Source of the DNA: G965214625 sp965214625
Lineage (GTDB): Bacteria > Pseudomonadota > Gammaproteobacteria > Arenicellales > Poriferihabitantaceae
Length of the DNA: 64,000 nt
Direction of reading: 5' to 3'
Assembly (NCBI GenBank): GCA_965214625.1
Contig: OZ243962.1
Location: 1,364,001-1,428,000 of the forward strand
Below are positions 17,347 through 26,133 of the stretch, piece by piece (within the stretch, counting starts at the first letter, position 1; every line of letters begins with the position of its first letter). The position numbers and the translations under genes are program-made. Under the pieces are notes generated by a model, which was not told the DNA's origin, did not search any database, and saw only the letters and a list, made by a program, of their open reading frames with translations.

Positions 17347-17656
17347 TTCCGATGATCCGTCCACTTTCCCTCAAGGGCGGATCAATCCTGTCGGGGTGGA
17401 TGCGACCACGGAAACAGAGATCGCCTTGCAGGCACAGGAAGACGAGGCGGCAGCGTTGCAGGCTATGGCGCGATATACGCGGCGGGTCTGCCAACGTCCC
17501 GACCTCAGCCAAGCCGAGTTGGCACGGCGTATCGACGTGTCGCACAAGACAATCCGCAACTGGGAACAGGGCAAACACTATCCGAGCGGTGCGGCACGCA
17601 TGATGTTGCGGTTGCTCGACAAAGCGCCGGAGACCGCACTTCATGTGCTGACCTGA
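17321..17656 (+). CDS. Helix-turn-helix antitoxin-like protein
   Basis: The ATG at 17321 has AAGGAGAT upstream and is preferred over the longer frame from 17228. The 111-residue product has an acidic N-terminal half and a C-terminal XRE-type helix-turn-helix (DLSQAELARRIDVSHKTIRNWEQGKHYPSG) followed by LRLLDKAPETAL. Proteins of this form are typically encoded directly after BrnT- or HigB-like toxins and repress their own operon. Here only a toxin remnant precedes it, so it appears to be an orphan. Confidence 0.75.
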   Translation: MSTTRVTVDSDDPSTFPQGRINPVGVDATTETEIALQAQEDEAAALQAMARYTRRVCQRPDLSQAELARRIDVSHKTIRNWEQGKHYPSGAARMMLRLLDKAPETALHVLT

Positions 17657-17967
17657 AAAAAGCCTTTTCACATCGGTGGTGGCAGCCATTTATGAATACG
17701 CCCGACACTCGCGACACTTTCTCTGGAAAATCACTTCATGTTGCATCATGATACATAAAAACAGACGGGGTTTTTCCATGCAATTTTCAGGATTTCATTG
17801 AGGATCAGGTGTTCTCGCCTGCCCATCATCGATTATCACCTGTTCTGCATGCATTGAGTGATTCGCTATGGAAAACGATCTGTGATGGCATAGTGACGGT
17901 GGAGAATCCATAACCGGTATCGCCGATGTTCTGTCCAAATGGATTGTCTTACCTATTTTATGGGCAA
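17657..17967. other. Gap between convergent antitoxin gene and glycosyltransferase gene
   Basis: About 310 bases between two convergent stops. Several short AT-rich runs are present, but no credible gene, tRNA or terminator hairpin with a T-run was seen. It probably marks the right boundary of the accessory island. Confidence 0.4.
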
Positions 17968-19023
17968 TCACTGATAGACCACCCCGGCTTTTCTGGCCCG
18001 CTTCAGGGTGAGCACCGCATAAATGATCTGAATAATCAAAAAGGGAATAAAGACAAACAAACGCTCATTACCCGGAATATTGACCATCCACAGTGCGCCC
18101 AGCCCCTGCAAAAAGGCCATACAGCTCAGCAGTAACGTGACCTCCAGATGGGTATAGCCACTTTGAACCAGCAATTGATACAAGTGCGTACGATGGGCTT
18201 TGAGCGCCTGCTCACGATTGACCAGTCGCCTGCAAAAGGTAAACAGGGTATCGAAGATGAAGTGGAACAGCAGCATCGGCATGACCAGGAACGAGGTGTG
18301 GGACGCATCATAGCGTGCCGCAATGATGGCCAGTGTGGCAAACACGAATCCCAAAAATGCGCTGCCCACATCGCCCATGAATATCTTGGCCGGCGGCACA
18401 TTGTAGATCAGAAAGCCGACTGAACCGGCGACGATGGTATATCCGGTGATGTACACGAAAGAGCTCCCTTCATAGTAACTGATCACCATAAAGAAAAGCC
18501 CGGCGATCAGCGCCGTACTCGCCACCAACCCATCAATGCCATCCATGAAGTTATAGGCATTGGTCAGCCCCAGTATCCAGAAAAAGGACACCACATAACC
18601 GATCCAGCCAAGGGGCATTTGTTCCGCCCATGGCAAGGAAATGGAATCAATGACAATGCCGCTGTAAAGCACGACCAGGACCGCAAACACATGGGTCAGC
18701 AGCTTGAAAACGGCTGACTTTTCATGCAGGTCATCGAGGAACGAAATCACCGCAATCAACACGGCCGAAAAAACAAATCCGATCATGTAATTTTGTTGAA
18801 TGAGATCTCTTTCGGCAAACCCGACAATCGCTGCCATACCGATCAAAAAAGTGACCACAATGGAAATCCCCCCACACTTGGGTCTCGCGGTGTGATGTGA
18901 TGACCGATGATTGGGGTGATCCAGTATGCGCCCGAATTTCAACATCCCCCAGGTAATGGCTGTCGCCACCACGGCCAGCAACAGACCGAAAAAGAGATGG
19001 AAGTAAAGAGCGGAAATGGCCAC
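17968..19023 (-). CDS. Undecaprenyl-phosphate sugar-1-phosphate transferase (WecA/MraY family GT4)
   Basis: A 351-residue integral membrane protein with about ten hydrophobic segments. Family motifs are present: the DHPNHRSSHH/PKCGG loop near residue 35, FLDDLHEK, the nucleophile region NAYNFMDGIDGL, FMGDVGSAFLGF and the cytosolic HRTHLYQLLVQSGY loop. It transfers a HexNAc-1-phosphate from UDP-sugar to undecaprenyl phosphate to start synthesis of O-antigen or another surface glycan. It is the last gene of a minus-strand group with the capD-like gene and cysC. Whether it is WecA- or WbpL-like cannot be told from sequence alone. Confidence 0.88.
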   Translation of the reverse strand: MAISALYFHLFFGLLLAVVATAITWGMLKFGRILDHPNHRSSHHTARPKCGGISIVVTFLIGMAAIVGFAERDLIQQNYMIGFVFSAVLIAVISFLDDLHEKSAVFKLLTHVFAVLVVLYSGIVIDSISLPWAEQMPLGWIGYVVSFFWILGLTNAYNFMDGIDGLVASTALIAGLFFMVISYYEGSSFVYITGYTIVAGSVGFLIYNVPPAKIFMGDVGSAFLGFVFATLAIIAARYDASHTSFLVMPMLLFHFIFDTLFTFCRRLVNREQALKAHRTHLYQLLVQSGYTHLEVTLLLSCMAFLQGLGALWMVNIPGNERLFVFIPFLIIQIIYAVLTLKRARKAGVVYQ

Positions 19024-19114
19024 TATCCCACTATCCGGGTTGATGGCAGGATAAACGGGGGTTCTTCAGTCAATGGAAGCGCTGCCAATAATGAAATGGA
19101 AAGGACGATCGACT

Positions 19115-20974
19115 TTATGACACCGGATTATAAGTCTCTACAATCTCAAAAAGAAGGGAACGAATCTGGTCTTCATCATTGACCGCAATCCGTTCTTGCA
19201 GGGTGTTCAGGTACGCCTCCAGTTGGTCGAGATTGACGGTTCCTTCGCATTCTTTGAGTATCCTGGGATGAGAGGTCGGTACCGATGCTTCGGAGACCAA
19301 TAGCTCTTCAAACAGCTTTTCTCCTTCACGCAGACCCAGATATTCGACCTCAATGTCGCCTTGCGGATTGGCCTCGCTTCGAATATCCAGACCGCTGAGT
19401 CGAATCATCTTTTTCGCGAGGTCATCGATGGAGACCGGCTCTCCCATGTCAAGGACAAACACCTCGCCCCCTTCGCCCATTGCCCCGGCCTGCAACACCA
19501 GCTGGGTGGCCTCCTTGATCGTCATGAAATAACGGATAATGTCCGGATGGGTCACGGTCACCGGACCGCCTTTTTGAATCTGTTCTCTAAACAGCGGCAC
19601 CACGGACCCGGATGAGTCGAGTACGTTGCCAAAGCGAACCATCGTAAACCGGGTCGCCATGCCCTCTTTTTGACTTAACTTGCGCAGGTACAACTCGGAA
19701 AGTCGCTTGGTGGCCCCCATGATATTGACCGGTCTGACCGCCTTGTCGGTCGAAATCAGTACAAACGTTTCCACCCCGCACTCAACGGCAGCCAGCGCAC
19801 AATGCTTGGCCCCGATCACATTATTGATCGCCCCCATGATGGCGTTCTTCTCAACGATCGGCACATGTTTATAGGCTGCGGCATGATAGATTGTCTGCAC
19901 ACGGTACTTGCGCAGAAGGTGCGAGACATAATTCATGTCCAGCACCGAACCCAGACAAATCTGTGCCCGACAACCCTGATGATCCAACGTCCTGTCCAGT
20001 TGATAGAGATTGAATTCACTGTGGTCAAGCAGGATCAGTTGACTGGGGCCCAGCTGACTGATTTGCCGGGCCAATTCAGCGCCGATCGAGCCGCCCGCCC
20101 CGGTGACCATCACCGATTTGCCGCTGATATTGGCATGCAGCAGTGCCTCAATCGGTGCCACGGCATCGCGTTCCAGCAAATCGGTGATGCGGATTTCCCG
20201 CACATCATCCAGATTCACCTTGCATTCCTCCAGCTCGGAGATATCGGGCAACGTCTTGACCACCACCGGATACGGTTCCAGGGCAGACAGGATTTCATGG
20301 CGTCTTTGCTGCGTCACTGACGGAATGGCCAACAGAATTTCCTTGACATCAAACTCGTCAATCAACCGTTTTATTTCCGATGGCGGATACACCCGAAGTC
20401 CATTCACCCGCTGTCCGATCAGCGAACCCTGGTCATCAAGAAACGCAACCGGCCGCATTTCCTGATTGAAGGAGGTTGCCATGGCCAACTGCATGCCCGC
20501 TTCACCGGCACCGTAAATCAACCCGTTTTTGGTGGCTTCGGATGGTGCCCCCGGCAGACCGGGGGCACTGGTCGTCAACAGCCAGCGTGCCATCATTCTT
20601 GCCCCACCGATCAGCAACAGGCAACTGAGCCAGTTGATCACGATGACGGAACGGGGAACCGTCCCAGTCCCCGAGAGGTACACGCTGACGCCCCAGCCCA
20701 AGGCATACAGACTGATCGCCTGAAACACTTTCCACAACGAGGCGAAGCCGATGTAGCGAACCATCGTCTGATAAAGCCCGAAGTGGAGAAAAGTGGGGAC
20801 CGCAATGATCGGGGCCAGCAGCCACAACCAGACTTCATTGCCCTGAATCTCATATAAACGGCCGTATCGCAACGAATACGCCGCCCACAAGGCAATCATC
20901 ACCAGTACACTATCGCCAATCAGCATCAGCCATTGCTTGTGGCGACGCCTGATAGACAAAAAATAGTCAATCAC
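19115..20974 (-). CDS. Membrane-bound nucleotide-sugar 4,6-dehydratase (WbpM/CapD family)
   Basis: A 619-residue protein. The N-terminus holds four or five transmembrane segments (residues ~10-125), followed by a CoA-binding-like Rossmann domain (GAGEAGMQLAMA). The C-terminal short-chain dehydrogenase domain has a GAGGSIGAELARQ dinucleotide site and AAAYKHVPIVEKN, in which Tyr and Lys are the catalytic pair. The family dehydrates UDP-GlcNAc to its 4-keto-6-deoxy form for QuiNAc, FucNAc or bacillosamine-type sugars. It is cotranscribed with the GT4 transferase and cysC. Confidence 0.9.
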   Translation of the reverse strand: MIDYFLSIRRRHKQWLMLIGDSVLVMIALWAAYSLRYGRLYEIQGNEVWLWLLAPIIAVPTFLHFGLYQTMVRYIGFASLWKVFQAISLYALGWGVSVYLSGTGTVPRSVIVINWLSCLLLIGGARMMARWLLTTSAPGLPGAPSEATKNGLIYGAGEAGMQLAMATSFNQEMRPVAFLDDQGSLIGQRVNGLRVYPPSEIKRLIDEFDVKEILLAIPSVTQQRRHEILSALEPYPVVVKTLPDISELEECKVNLDDVREIRITDLLERDAVAPIEALLHANISGKSVMVTGAGGSIGAELARQISQLGPSQLILLDHSEFNLYQLDRTLDHQGCRAQICLGSVLDMNYVSHLLRKYRVQTIYHAAAYKHVPIVEKNAIMGAINNVIGAKHCALAAVECGVETFVLISTDKAVRPVNIMGATKRLSELYLRKLSQKEGMATRFTMVRFGNVLDSSGSVVPLFREQIQKGGPVTVTHPDIIRYFMTIKEATQLVLQAGAMGEGGEVFVLDMGEPVSIDDLAKKMIRLSGLDIRSEANPQGDIEVEYLGLREGEKLFEELLVSEASVPTSHPRILKECEGTVNLDQLEAYLNTLQERIAVNDEDQIRSLLFEIVETYNPVS

Positions 20975-21029
20975 ATCAAAATTCCGTCTTTCGAAAAGGG
21001 CTTTCAGTCATCGGACCGCACATTGCGCG

Positions 21030-21653
21030 CTAGGGATGAGGCTGAATAATCTGCCGGGATTCCAGTAACAAGATAATGCGATCAACACACTCCTGAAGCG
21101 TCAACGGACCGGTTTCAAGAATCAGATCGGCATTTACCGGCTCCTCATAAGGTGACGATATGCCCGTAAAATCGGGTATTTCGCCTTTTCTGGCACGCTG
21201 ATACAGACCTTTGACGTCCCTTTGTTCACAAATTTCAAGCGGACACTGGCAATAGATTTCGACAAAATCCCGACGCTTGTCAAGCATCCTGCGCACCCGT
21301 TGGCGGTCGACCCTGAAAGGCGAAATAAAGGCAGTCAACACGATGACACCGGATTCGATAAACAGCTTTGCCATCTGTCCGACCCGGCGGATATTCTCCA
21401 TGCGGTCCGCTTCGGAAAACCCCAGATCGCCACACAGACCATGTCTCACGTTGTCTCCATCCAACACAATTGTCCGACAGGCCCGACGATGCAGTTCTCT
21501 TTCCACCGCATGCGCCAAGGTCGACTTGCCGCTGCCCGACAGGCCGGTGAACCAGACAATCACGCTTTTGTGCCGGTTTTGTTTTTCTCGATCAATACGA
21601 CTGACTGACGGTTGATGCCAGACTACATTTTTTGACGTGGGATTGTGTGCCAT
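21030..21653 (-). CDS. cysC: Adenylylsulfate (APS) kinase
   Basis: A 207-residue stand-alone APS kinase making PAPS from APS and ATP. The P-loop is GLSGSGKST near residue 36, followed by LDGDNVRHGLCGDLGFS, the APS-binding AFISPFRVDRQRVR, and the substrate lid KGLYQRARKGEIPDFTG. No CysND partner is adjacent. Its place in a polysaccharide gene group suggests PAPS for sulfation of a surface glycan as well as, or instead of, sulfate assimilation. Confidence 0.93.
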   Translation of the reverse strand: MAHNPTSKNVVWHQPSVSRIDREKQNRHKSVIVWFTGLSGSGKSTLAHAVERELHRRACRTIVLDGDNVRHGLCGDLGFSEADRMENIRRVGQMAKLFIESGVIVLTAFISPFRVDRQRVRRMLDKRRDFVEIYCQCPLEICEQRDVKGLYQRARKGEIPDFTGISSPYEEPVNADLILETGPLTLQECVDRIILLLESRQIIQPHP

Positions 21654-22040
21654 GCGTCGGTTATGCCCTCCATTCCGGCGTCGTCAAGGTGTGCCGTGCG
21701 TCTGTGTGTTGAGCAAGGTCGATACCGGCGGCGCCACGGTGGTCGCGCCCGTCAGGCCATGTCGCCGTAACCGGCTGACCAAACACCGGAAATCCAGTGC
21801 CTTCAGATCCCCGCAGGGCAACCATGGCGATATCCAACCGGTGCTGGCACTAACAACGACGCGATGGCAACGGACATCATCAGCCGATGACGGCAACGCA
21901 CTCGCCGTTCAGCCCAACCCATCCCATCGCCCACGGCCTGCTTTTCACTGCGGTCACCGACCAACACGGCACGGTCCCAAGGCGGCTCCGACTTAAAACG
22001 TCCTGCGCGCTTGTCGTTTGAAAAAGACCGACTTGGCGCG
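21654..22040. other. Gap between cysC and proW
   Basis: About 390 bases upstream of cysC and downstream of proW, both read on the minus strand. It should contain the cysC promoter and the end of the pro transcript. I saw no gene and no clear terminator. Confidence 0.4.
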
Positions 22041-23585
22041 CTAATGCCTTGATGTCGAACGGCGGTAATGTCCCTGGATAATACGGTCGATGACCATCGC
22101 ACAGACCAGGATCGCCAAACCGGCCAGCATCCCCTGTCCCTTAGCCGCATACTGCAGCGCTTCAAGGACATCCTTACCCAGGCCTTCTGCACCGATCAGC
22201 GATGCAATGACCACCATGGACAGACACATCAATATGGTCTGGTTGATGCCGGTCATGATCGAGGGCATGGCCAGCGGGATTTCGACATCTTTCAATAGCG
22301 TCATCTTGGTGGCGCCGAATGCAATGGCCGCTTCCTTGGTATTTTCAGGGACGCCCCGCATCCCCAGCGCAGTCAACCGGATCACCGGCGGCATACCGAA
22401 AATGATCGTCGCCAATACCCCGGGCGGTTTCCCGGTTCCGAAAAACGCAATAATCGGAATCAGGTACACAAAAGCGGGCATCGTCTGCATGAAGTCGAGT
22501 ACCGGCAGTGCCGCATTGTAGGCACGCTGGCTTTTGCCGAACCAGATCCCCAACGGGATACCCAGAACGATACATAAAAAGGCGGCCGCACCCAATAACG
22601 CCACGGTAATCATACTGGTCTCCCAGAGCCCGACGATCCCAAGATAAGCCAACGAGGCGATGGTAAAAATCGCGACCCGCGGTCCGGCAAGGCGCCATGC
22701 CGTCACCACAATGACCGTGATGACCACCGGCCAGGGCGTATCAACAAACACCGTTTCCAACCCATCGAGGATGGATCGGATGGCGATCACCACCGAATCG
22801 AAGGCATCACCGAAATTGTTGGATAACCAGTCAAAGCCTTTTTCCATCCACTTGGCAAGGGGCGAAAAATACTGTTTCTTCTCGATGGGAAAACCCAATA
22901 CCCAAGGCTCCAGGCTTTCAGCAATCTTGCCGACGGTGAACCGATAAATCGTCAGCGGCACAATCGCCAGCCAGAGCAGGCCGCCAAAACCGGCCCATTT
23001 CCAGTCAAAACCGGACGGCACGTCCGGGTTCGCCCGCCACTCAAGGTATTGCTTCTCATAACGCATGTTGGCATAAAACCCCTGGGCGACCCGCAAGACA
23101 ATCAGCAATGCGATGCCAATCACCAAGAAAAAGGTGGCATCCGCCGCCGCTGCCGTCGCCTCTTCGGTCAACCGGCCAACCACTTTCCCCAGATTGTCTG
23201 ACCGTGTCGTCAGGCTTTCCACGGCGGCCGTATCACCGGCCAGTTTCGCCGTTTCCAGTTGTTGCATGAATTCAGCCTGTTTCGCGATTAACCGTTCAGC
23301 CCGCGCCAGCAACTCCGCCCCGAGTTCACCCCACAACCCCTTGCCGATCTGAACAAACGCAAGAATCTCGAGGACCATGAACGTCCAGAAATAACCCCAA
23401 ATACCCCGGGCCGCGCCCCAAAACGGACCGGCAATCGCCGCCATCTTGTTCCACGACCACGGAAATTCCGTTGCCGATTGGATCTTGTCGAATTCCCGCG
23501 TGTAATAAGCCGTATTTTCGACGACAAAATCGCCGACCGAGGCACCTAACTTGTTAGGTTCCGCTGAAAAACCGGTTTCTTGCAT
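22041..23585 (-). CDS. proW: Glycine betaine/proline ABC transporter permease with long N-terminal extension
   Basis: A 514-residue permease; typical ProW/OpuAB proteins are ~280-350. Residues ~300-505 hold the permease core with the EAA loop (KEAAIAFGATKMTLLKDVEIPLAMPSI spanning the coupling region). The first ~290 residues add at least four hydrophobic segments and a charged, coiled-coil-like stretch (LLARAERLIAKQAEFMQQLE). The start codon shares one base with the proV stop, so translation is coupled. Confidence 0.9.
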   Translation of the reverse strand: MQETGFSAEPNKLGASVGDFVVENTAYYTREFDKIQSATEFPWSWNKMAAIAGPFWGAARGIWGYFWTFMVLEILAFVQIGKGLWGELGAELLARAERLIAKQAEFMQQLETAKLAGDTAAVESLTTRSDNLGKVVGRLTEEATAAAADATFFLVIGIALLIVLRVAQGFYANMRYEKQYLEWRANPDVPSGFDWKWAGFGGLLWLAIVPLTIYRFTVGKIAESLEPWVLGFPIEKKQYFSPLAKWMEKGFDWLSNNFGDAFDSVVIAIRSILDGLETVFVDTPWPVVITVIVVTAWRLAGPRVAIFTIASLAYLGIVGLWETSMITVALLGAAAFLCIVLGIPLGIWFGKSQRAYNAALPVLDFMQTMPAFVYLIPIIAFFGTGKPPGVLATIIFGMPPVIRLTALGMRGVPENTKEAAIAFGATKMTLLKDVEIPLAMPSIMTGINQTILMCLSMVVIASLIGAEGLGKDVLEALQYAAKGQGMLAGLAILVCAMVIDRIIQGHYRRSTSRH

Positions 23586-24631
23586 CAGTTGTCACCTCCT
23601 TTAATACCTTTCAGTAAGGTGGTTTTGTTCACAACCCCCACATCCTTCCCCTCATCCGTAATCACAATCGGCTGCGTCGTGGTCGTGGATATATCAATCA
23701 ATCCGCTGAGGTCTGTGTCATGCGGCACTCGGGGGGCGGCCGACAGGTCATCGCCCGGCTGCAATTGATATTCCCCGATACGCTCCATCACCGTATGCGC
23801 GAATATCAGCTTCAGCGTGGAAATCCCCTCGACAAAATCCCTGACATATTCATCAATCGGGTTGGTCACGATCTCCTCCGGCGTACCAATCTGCACGATC
23901 ATGCCGTCTTTCATGATCGCGATCCGATTCCCGATCCGTATGGCCTCGTCCAGATCGTGGGTGATGAACACCGTCGTCTTGTCCAGATCGGCAGACAGTG
24001 CCATAAACTGCTCTTGAAGCTGACGCCGGATCAGCGGATCCAATGCCGAAAACGGCTCATCCATCAACAGGACTTCCGGATTGGAGGCCAGCGCCCGGGC
24101 CAATCCGACCCGCTGCTGCATCCCGCCGGACAATTCACTGGGATAACGATCCTCATACCCGTCCAGGTTGACCCGGCTCAAACAGGTCTGCGACACCTCC
24201 CATCGTTTCGATTTGGCTTCGCCTTGAATCTGCAGCGGAAAGGCGACATTGTCGCGAACGGTTCGATGTGGAAACAGCGCCATATGCTGGAACACCATCC
24301 CGATATGCGCCGCCCGAAGCTCCCGCAGGTCCTTTTCGCCCAGTGCCATCACATCGCGACCCAACACATGGATACTGCCCGCAGTGGGTTCAATCAGACG
24401 ATTAAGATGCCGCACCATGGTCGATTTACCGGATCCGGACAAGCCCATCACGCAGAAAATCTCTCCGCGCGAGACTTCAAAAGAACAATCCGCAATACCA
24501 ACGACACAGCCATATTTTTCCAGCACCTGAGGCTTGGTGAAATTCTGCTCTTGGATACCTTGCATGGCTTCGCTGGCACGATCGCCAAAAATTTTCCAGA
24601 CCCCGTCAAGCCGAATAACTTGCTCGCTCAC
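23585..24631 (-). CDS. proV: Glycine betaine/proline ABC transporter ATP-binding protein
   Basis: A 348-residue ATPase. Walker A is GLSGSGKST, the signature is LSGGMQQRVGLARALA, Walker B is VLLMDEPFSALD, and the switch His follows in TVFITHDLDEA. The C-terminus contains a partial CBS-like region (PIVITDEGKDVGVVN) typical of OpuA/ProV-type ATPases that sense ionic strength. It follows proX by ~110 bases containing a strong hairpin and is coupled to proW. Confidence 0.94.
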   Translation of the reverse strand: MSEQVIRLDGVWKIFGDRASEAMQGIQEQNFTKPQVLEKYGCVVGIADCSFEVSRGEIFCVMGLSGSGKSTMVRHLNRLIEPTAGSIHVLGRDVMALGEKDLRELRAAHIGMVFQHMALFPHRTVRDNVAFPLQIQGEAKSKRWEVSQTCLSRVNLDGYEDRYPSELSGGMQQRVGLARALASNPEVLLMDEPFSALDPLIRRQLQEQFMALSADLDKTTVFITHDLDEAIRIGNRIAIMKDGMIVQIGTPEEIVTNPIDEYVRDFVEGISTLKLIFAHTVMERIGEYQLQPGDDLSAAPRVPHDTDLSGLIDISTTTTQPIVITDEGKDVGVVNKTTLLKGIKGGDN

Positions 24632-24673
24632 ACCCGTAACCTCCCCAATATAATGATCAGTTCACAAAGACAG

Positions 24674-24701
24674 GAACGAGCGGTAATCCTACCGCTCGTT
24701 C
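24674..24701 (-). terminator. Perfect 12-bp hairpin between proX and proV
   Basis: GAACGAGCGGTA and TACCGCTCGTTC pair perfectly around a four-base loop. On the minus (transcribed) strand the hairpin is followed by a weak T-rich stretch (CTGTCTTTG), so it may be a leaky terminator or 3'-end stabiliser that raises proX expression over proVW. Confidence 0.6.
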
Positions 24702-24741
24702 TGACTGCCCTTGGCGTCAATCAGACACATATGTGATGGTG

Positions 24742-25701
24742 CTACTGCAACCAGGTATTGACCAGATCGGCATTCTCCGCGACCCACTGTTTGGCATATT
24801 CAGCCTTGTCGACCTTGTCGACAACTACCGCATACGTCATACCGGAAACCAGGTCGGTGGTGAGGTCGACCTTGGACAACATGGCAGCGACATCAGGGTG
24901 ACTGTCTTGCAATGAAGCGGCATAGTGCACATGCAGATAGGCCAGGTCCCAGGCAACCGGTGTACTGGATTTTTCCAGCCAGTCCGGGTCATCGGTGGGC
25001 TGAATCATATTCCACTGGGCGGCATCGAAAGCCGGCTCATCCAGAATCACCAGATCATGCAAGGCAAACACATGATTCGGGGTGTAGCAGAAAAACACGA
25101 TGTTCTCGTCTTTAGCGACCGCATTATCCACCTCGGCCATGGCGAGCGTTTCGTCCATTTCCTTAAGCGTCATCGTCTCATCGAATCCATAACTCTTCGC
25201 CCGAACCTTTTCCACATTGGTGGAAGCCCACCCGGAGGCCCCGATCCAGACTTCGCCCATACCGTCACCATCCGAGTCGAAATTTTTCGCCATATCCGGG
25301 TCCGACAAATCAATCAGCGCCTTGATACCGGTGCGGTCTGCGGTTGCTTTGGTGACACACATCCCTTGAAAGGCCGGGACCCCGTTAGGACTCATGACCA
25401 CCGTCCCTTTTTCTGTGACGAAGGTATTGTGCAGATTGCTCTGATTGGGCAGCCATACCTCCGGATGCACGTGCATGCTGCCGGAATCCATCGCTTCAAA
25501 TACAACTGGATTGGTCCCGGACTGTAATTCCACCTCCAGCCCGAAGTTATCTTCGATGACCACTTTCAGAATATCCGCCGTCTGCGCAACCGAAGGCCAG
25601 TTCGGCACCCCAATGACAATATCGGCAGCTTGGGCCGCAGCACCGAAACCCAGCATGCCGGAAACGAGTGGCACCGCCAGTTTTTGAGTTACTCTTTTCA
25701 T
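24742..25701 (-). CDS. proX: Glycine betaine-type ABC transporter substrate-binding protein
   Basis: A 319-residue periplasmic protein with a signal peptide (cleavage expected after AAAQAA near residue 25). The mature part has the OpuAC/ProX fold pattern: IGVPNWPSVAQTADILKVV, MDSGSMHVHPEVWLPNQ, and later VAWDLAYLHV, with several Trp/Tyr residues of the kind that form the quaternary-ammonium cage. GAGGAG precedes the ATG. It is the first gene of proX-proV-proW. The exact ligand (betaine, proline betaine, choline) is not determined by sequence. Confidence 0.9.
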   Translation of the reverse strand: MKRVTQKLAVPLVSGMLGFGAAAQAADIVIGVPNWPSVAQTADILKVVIEDNFGLEVELQSGTNPVVFEAMDSGSMHVHPEVWLPNQSNLHNTFVTEKGTVVMSPNGVPAFQGMCVTKATADRTGIKALIDLSDPDMAKNFDSDGDGMGEVWIGASGWASTNVEKVRAKSYGFDETMTLKEMDETLAMAEVDNAVAKDENIVFFCYTPNHVFALHDLVILDEPAFDAAQWNMIQPTDDPDWLEKSSTPVAWDLAYLHVHYAASLQDSHPDVAAMLSKVDLTTDLVSGMTYAVVVDKVDKAEYAKQWVAENADLVNTWLQ

Positions 25702-26133
25702 GTAACACTCCTCAAGATTTTATGTACAATTTTATAAATAATGATTTTCAACTAGACACGAAGCACCATTATCAGTCCTCTTCAACCGGTCAATGCAGAA
25801 GCGATGATAGGTGATGGATACAGCCTGATGCGGCGGTGCCCATCCGATTCCTGTCGTTCGCTCCGATTCAATGTTTTTGAGTGTCGATTGCCGGATTCGT
25901 GAAACCGTAACCTGCCCGTGTCATGCTAGTGTAATTGCAGTTGCTGCACTATTGCAAGCAAACAGCGCAATTAGGGGGATCGTTTCCAGCCAAACGAAAA
26001 GGAACCCGATCATCAATGACGGGTCAGCGACAGCACGCGGCACGCAACACGGGACAGCGTGTCGCGCGCATCGACGTCATGGCTCGGTGCACCTCGGATG
26101 TCCGCAGCCGACCCGGCCTCCCCGCATACCCGC
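25702..26133. other. Gap between proX and the LysR gene
   Basis: About 430 bases. The left ~60 bases are AT-rich on the proX side and must hold the proX promoter, but no clean -35/-10 pair stood out. The rest contains no supported gene. Confidence 0.4.
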
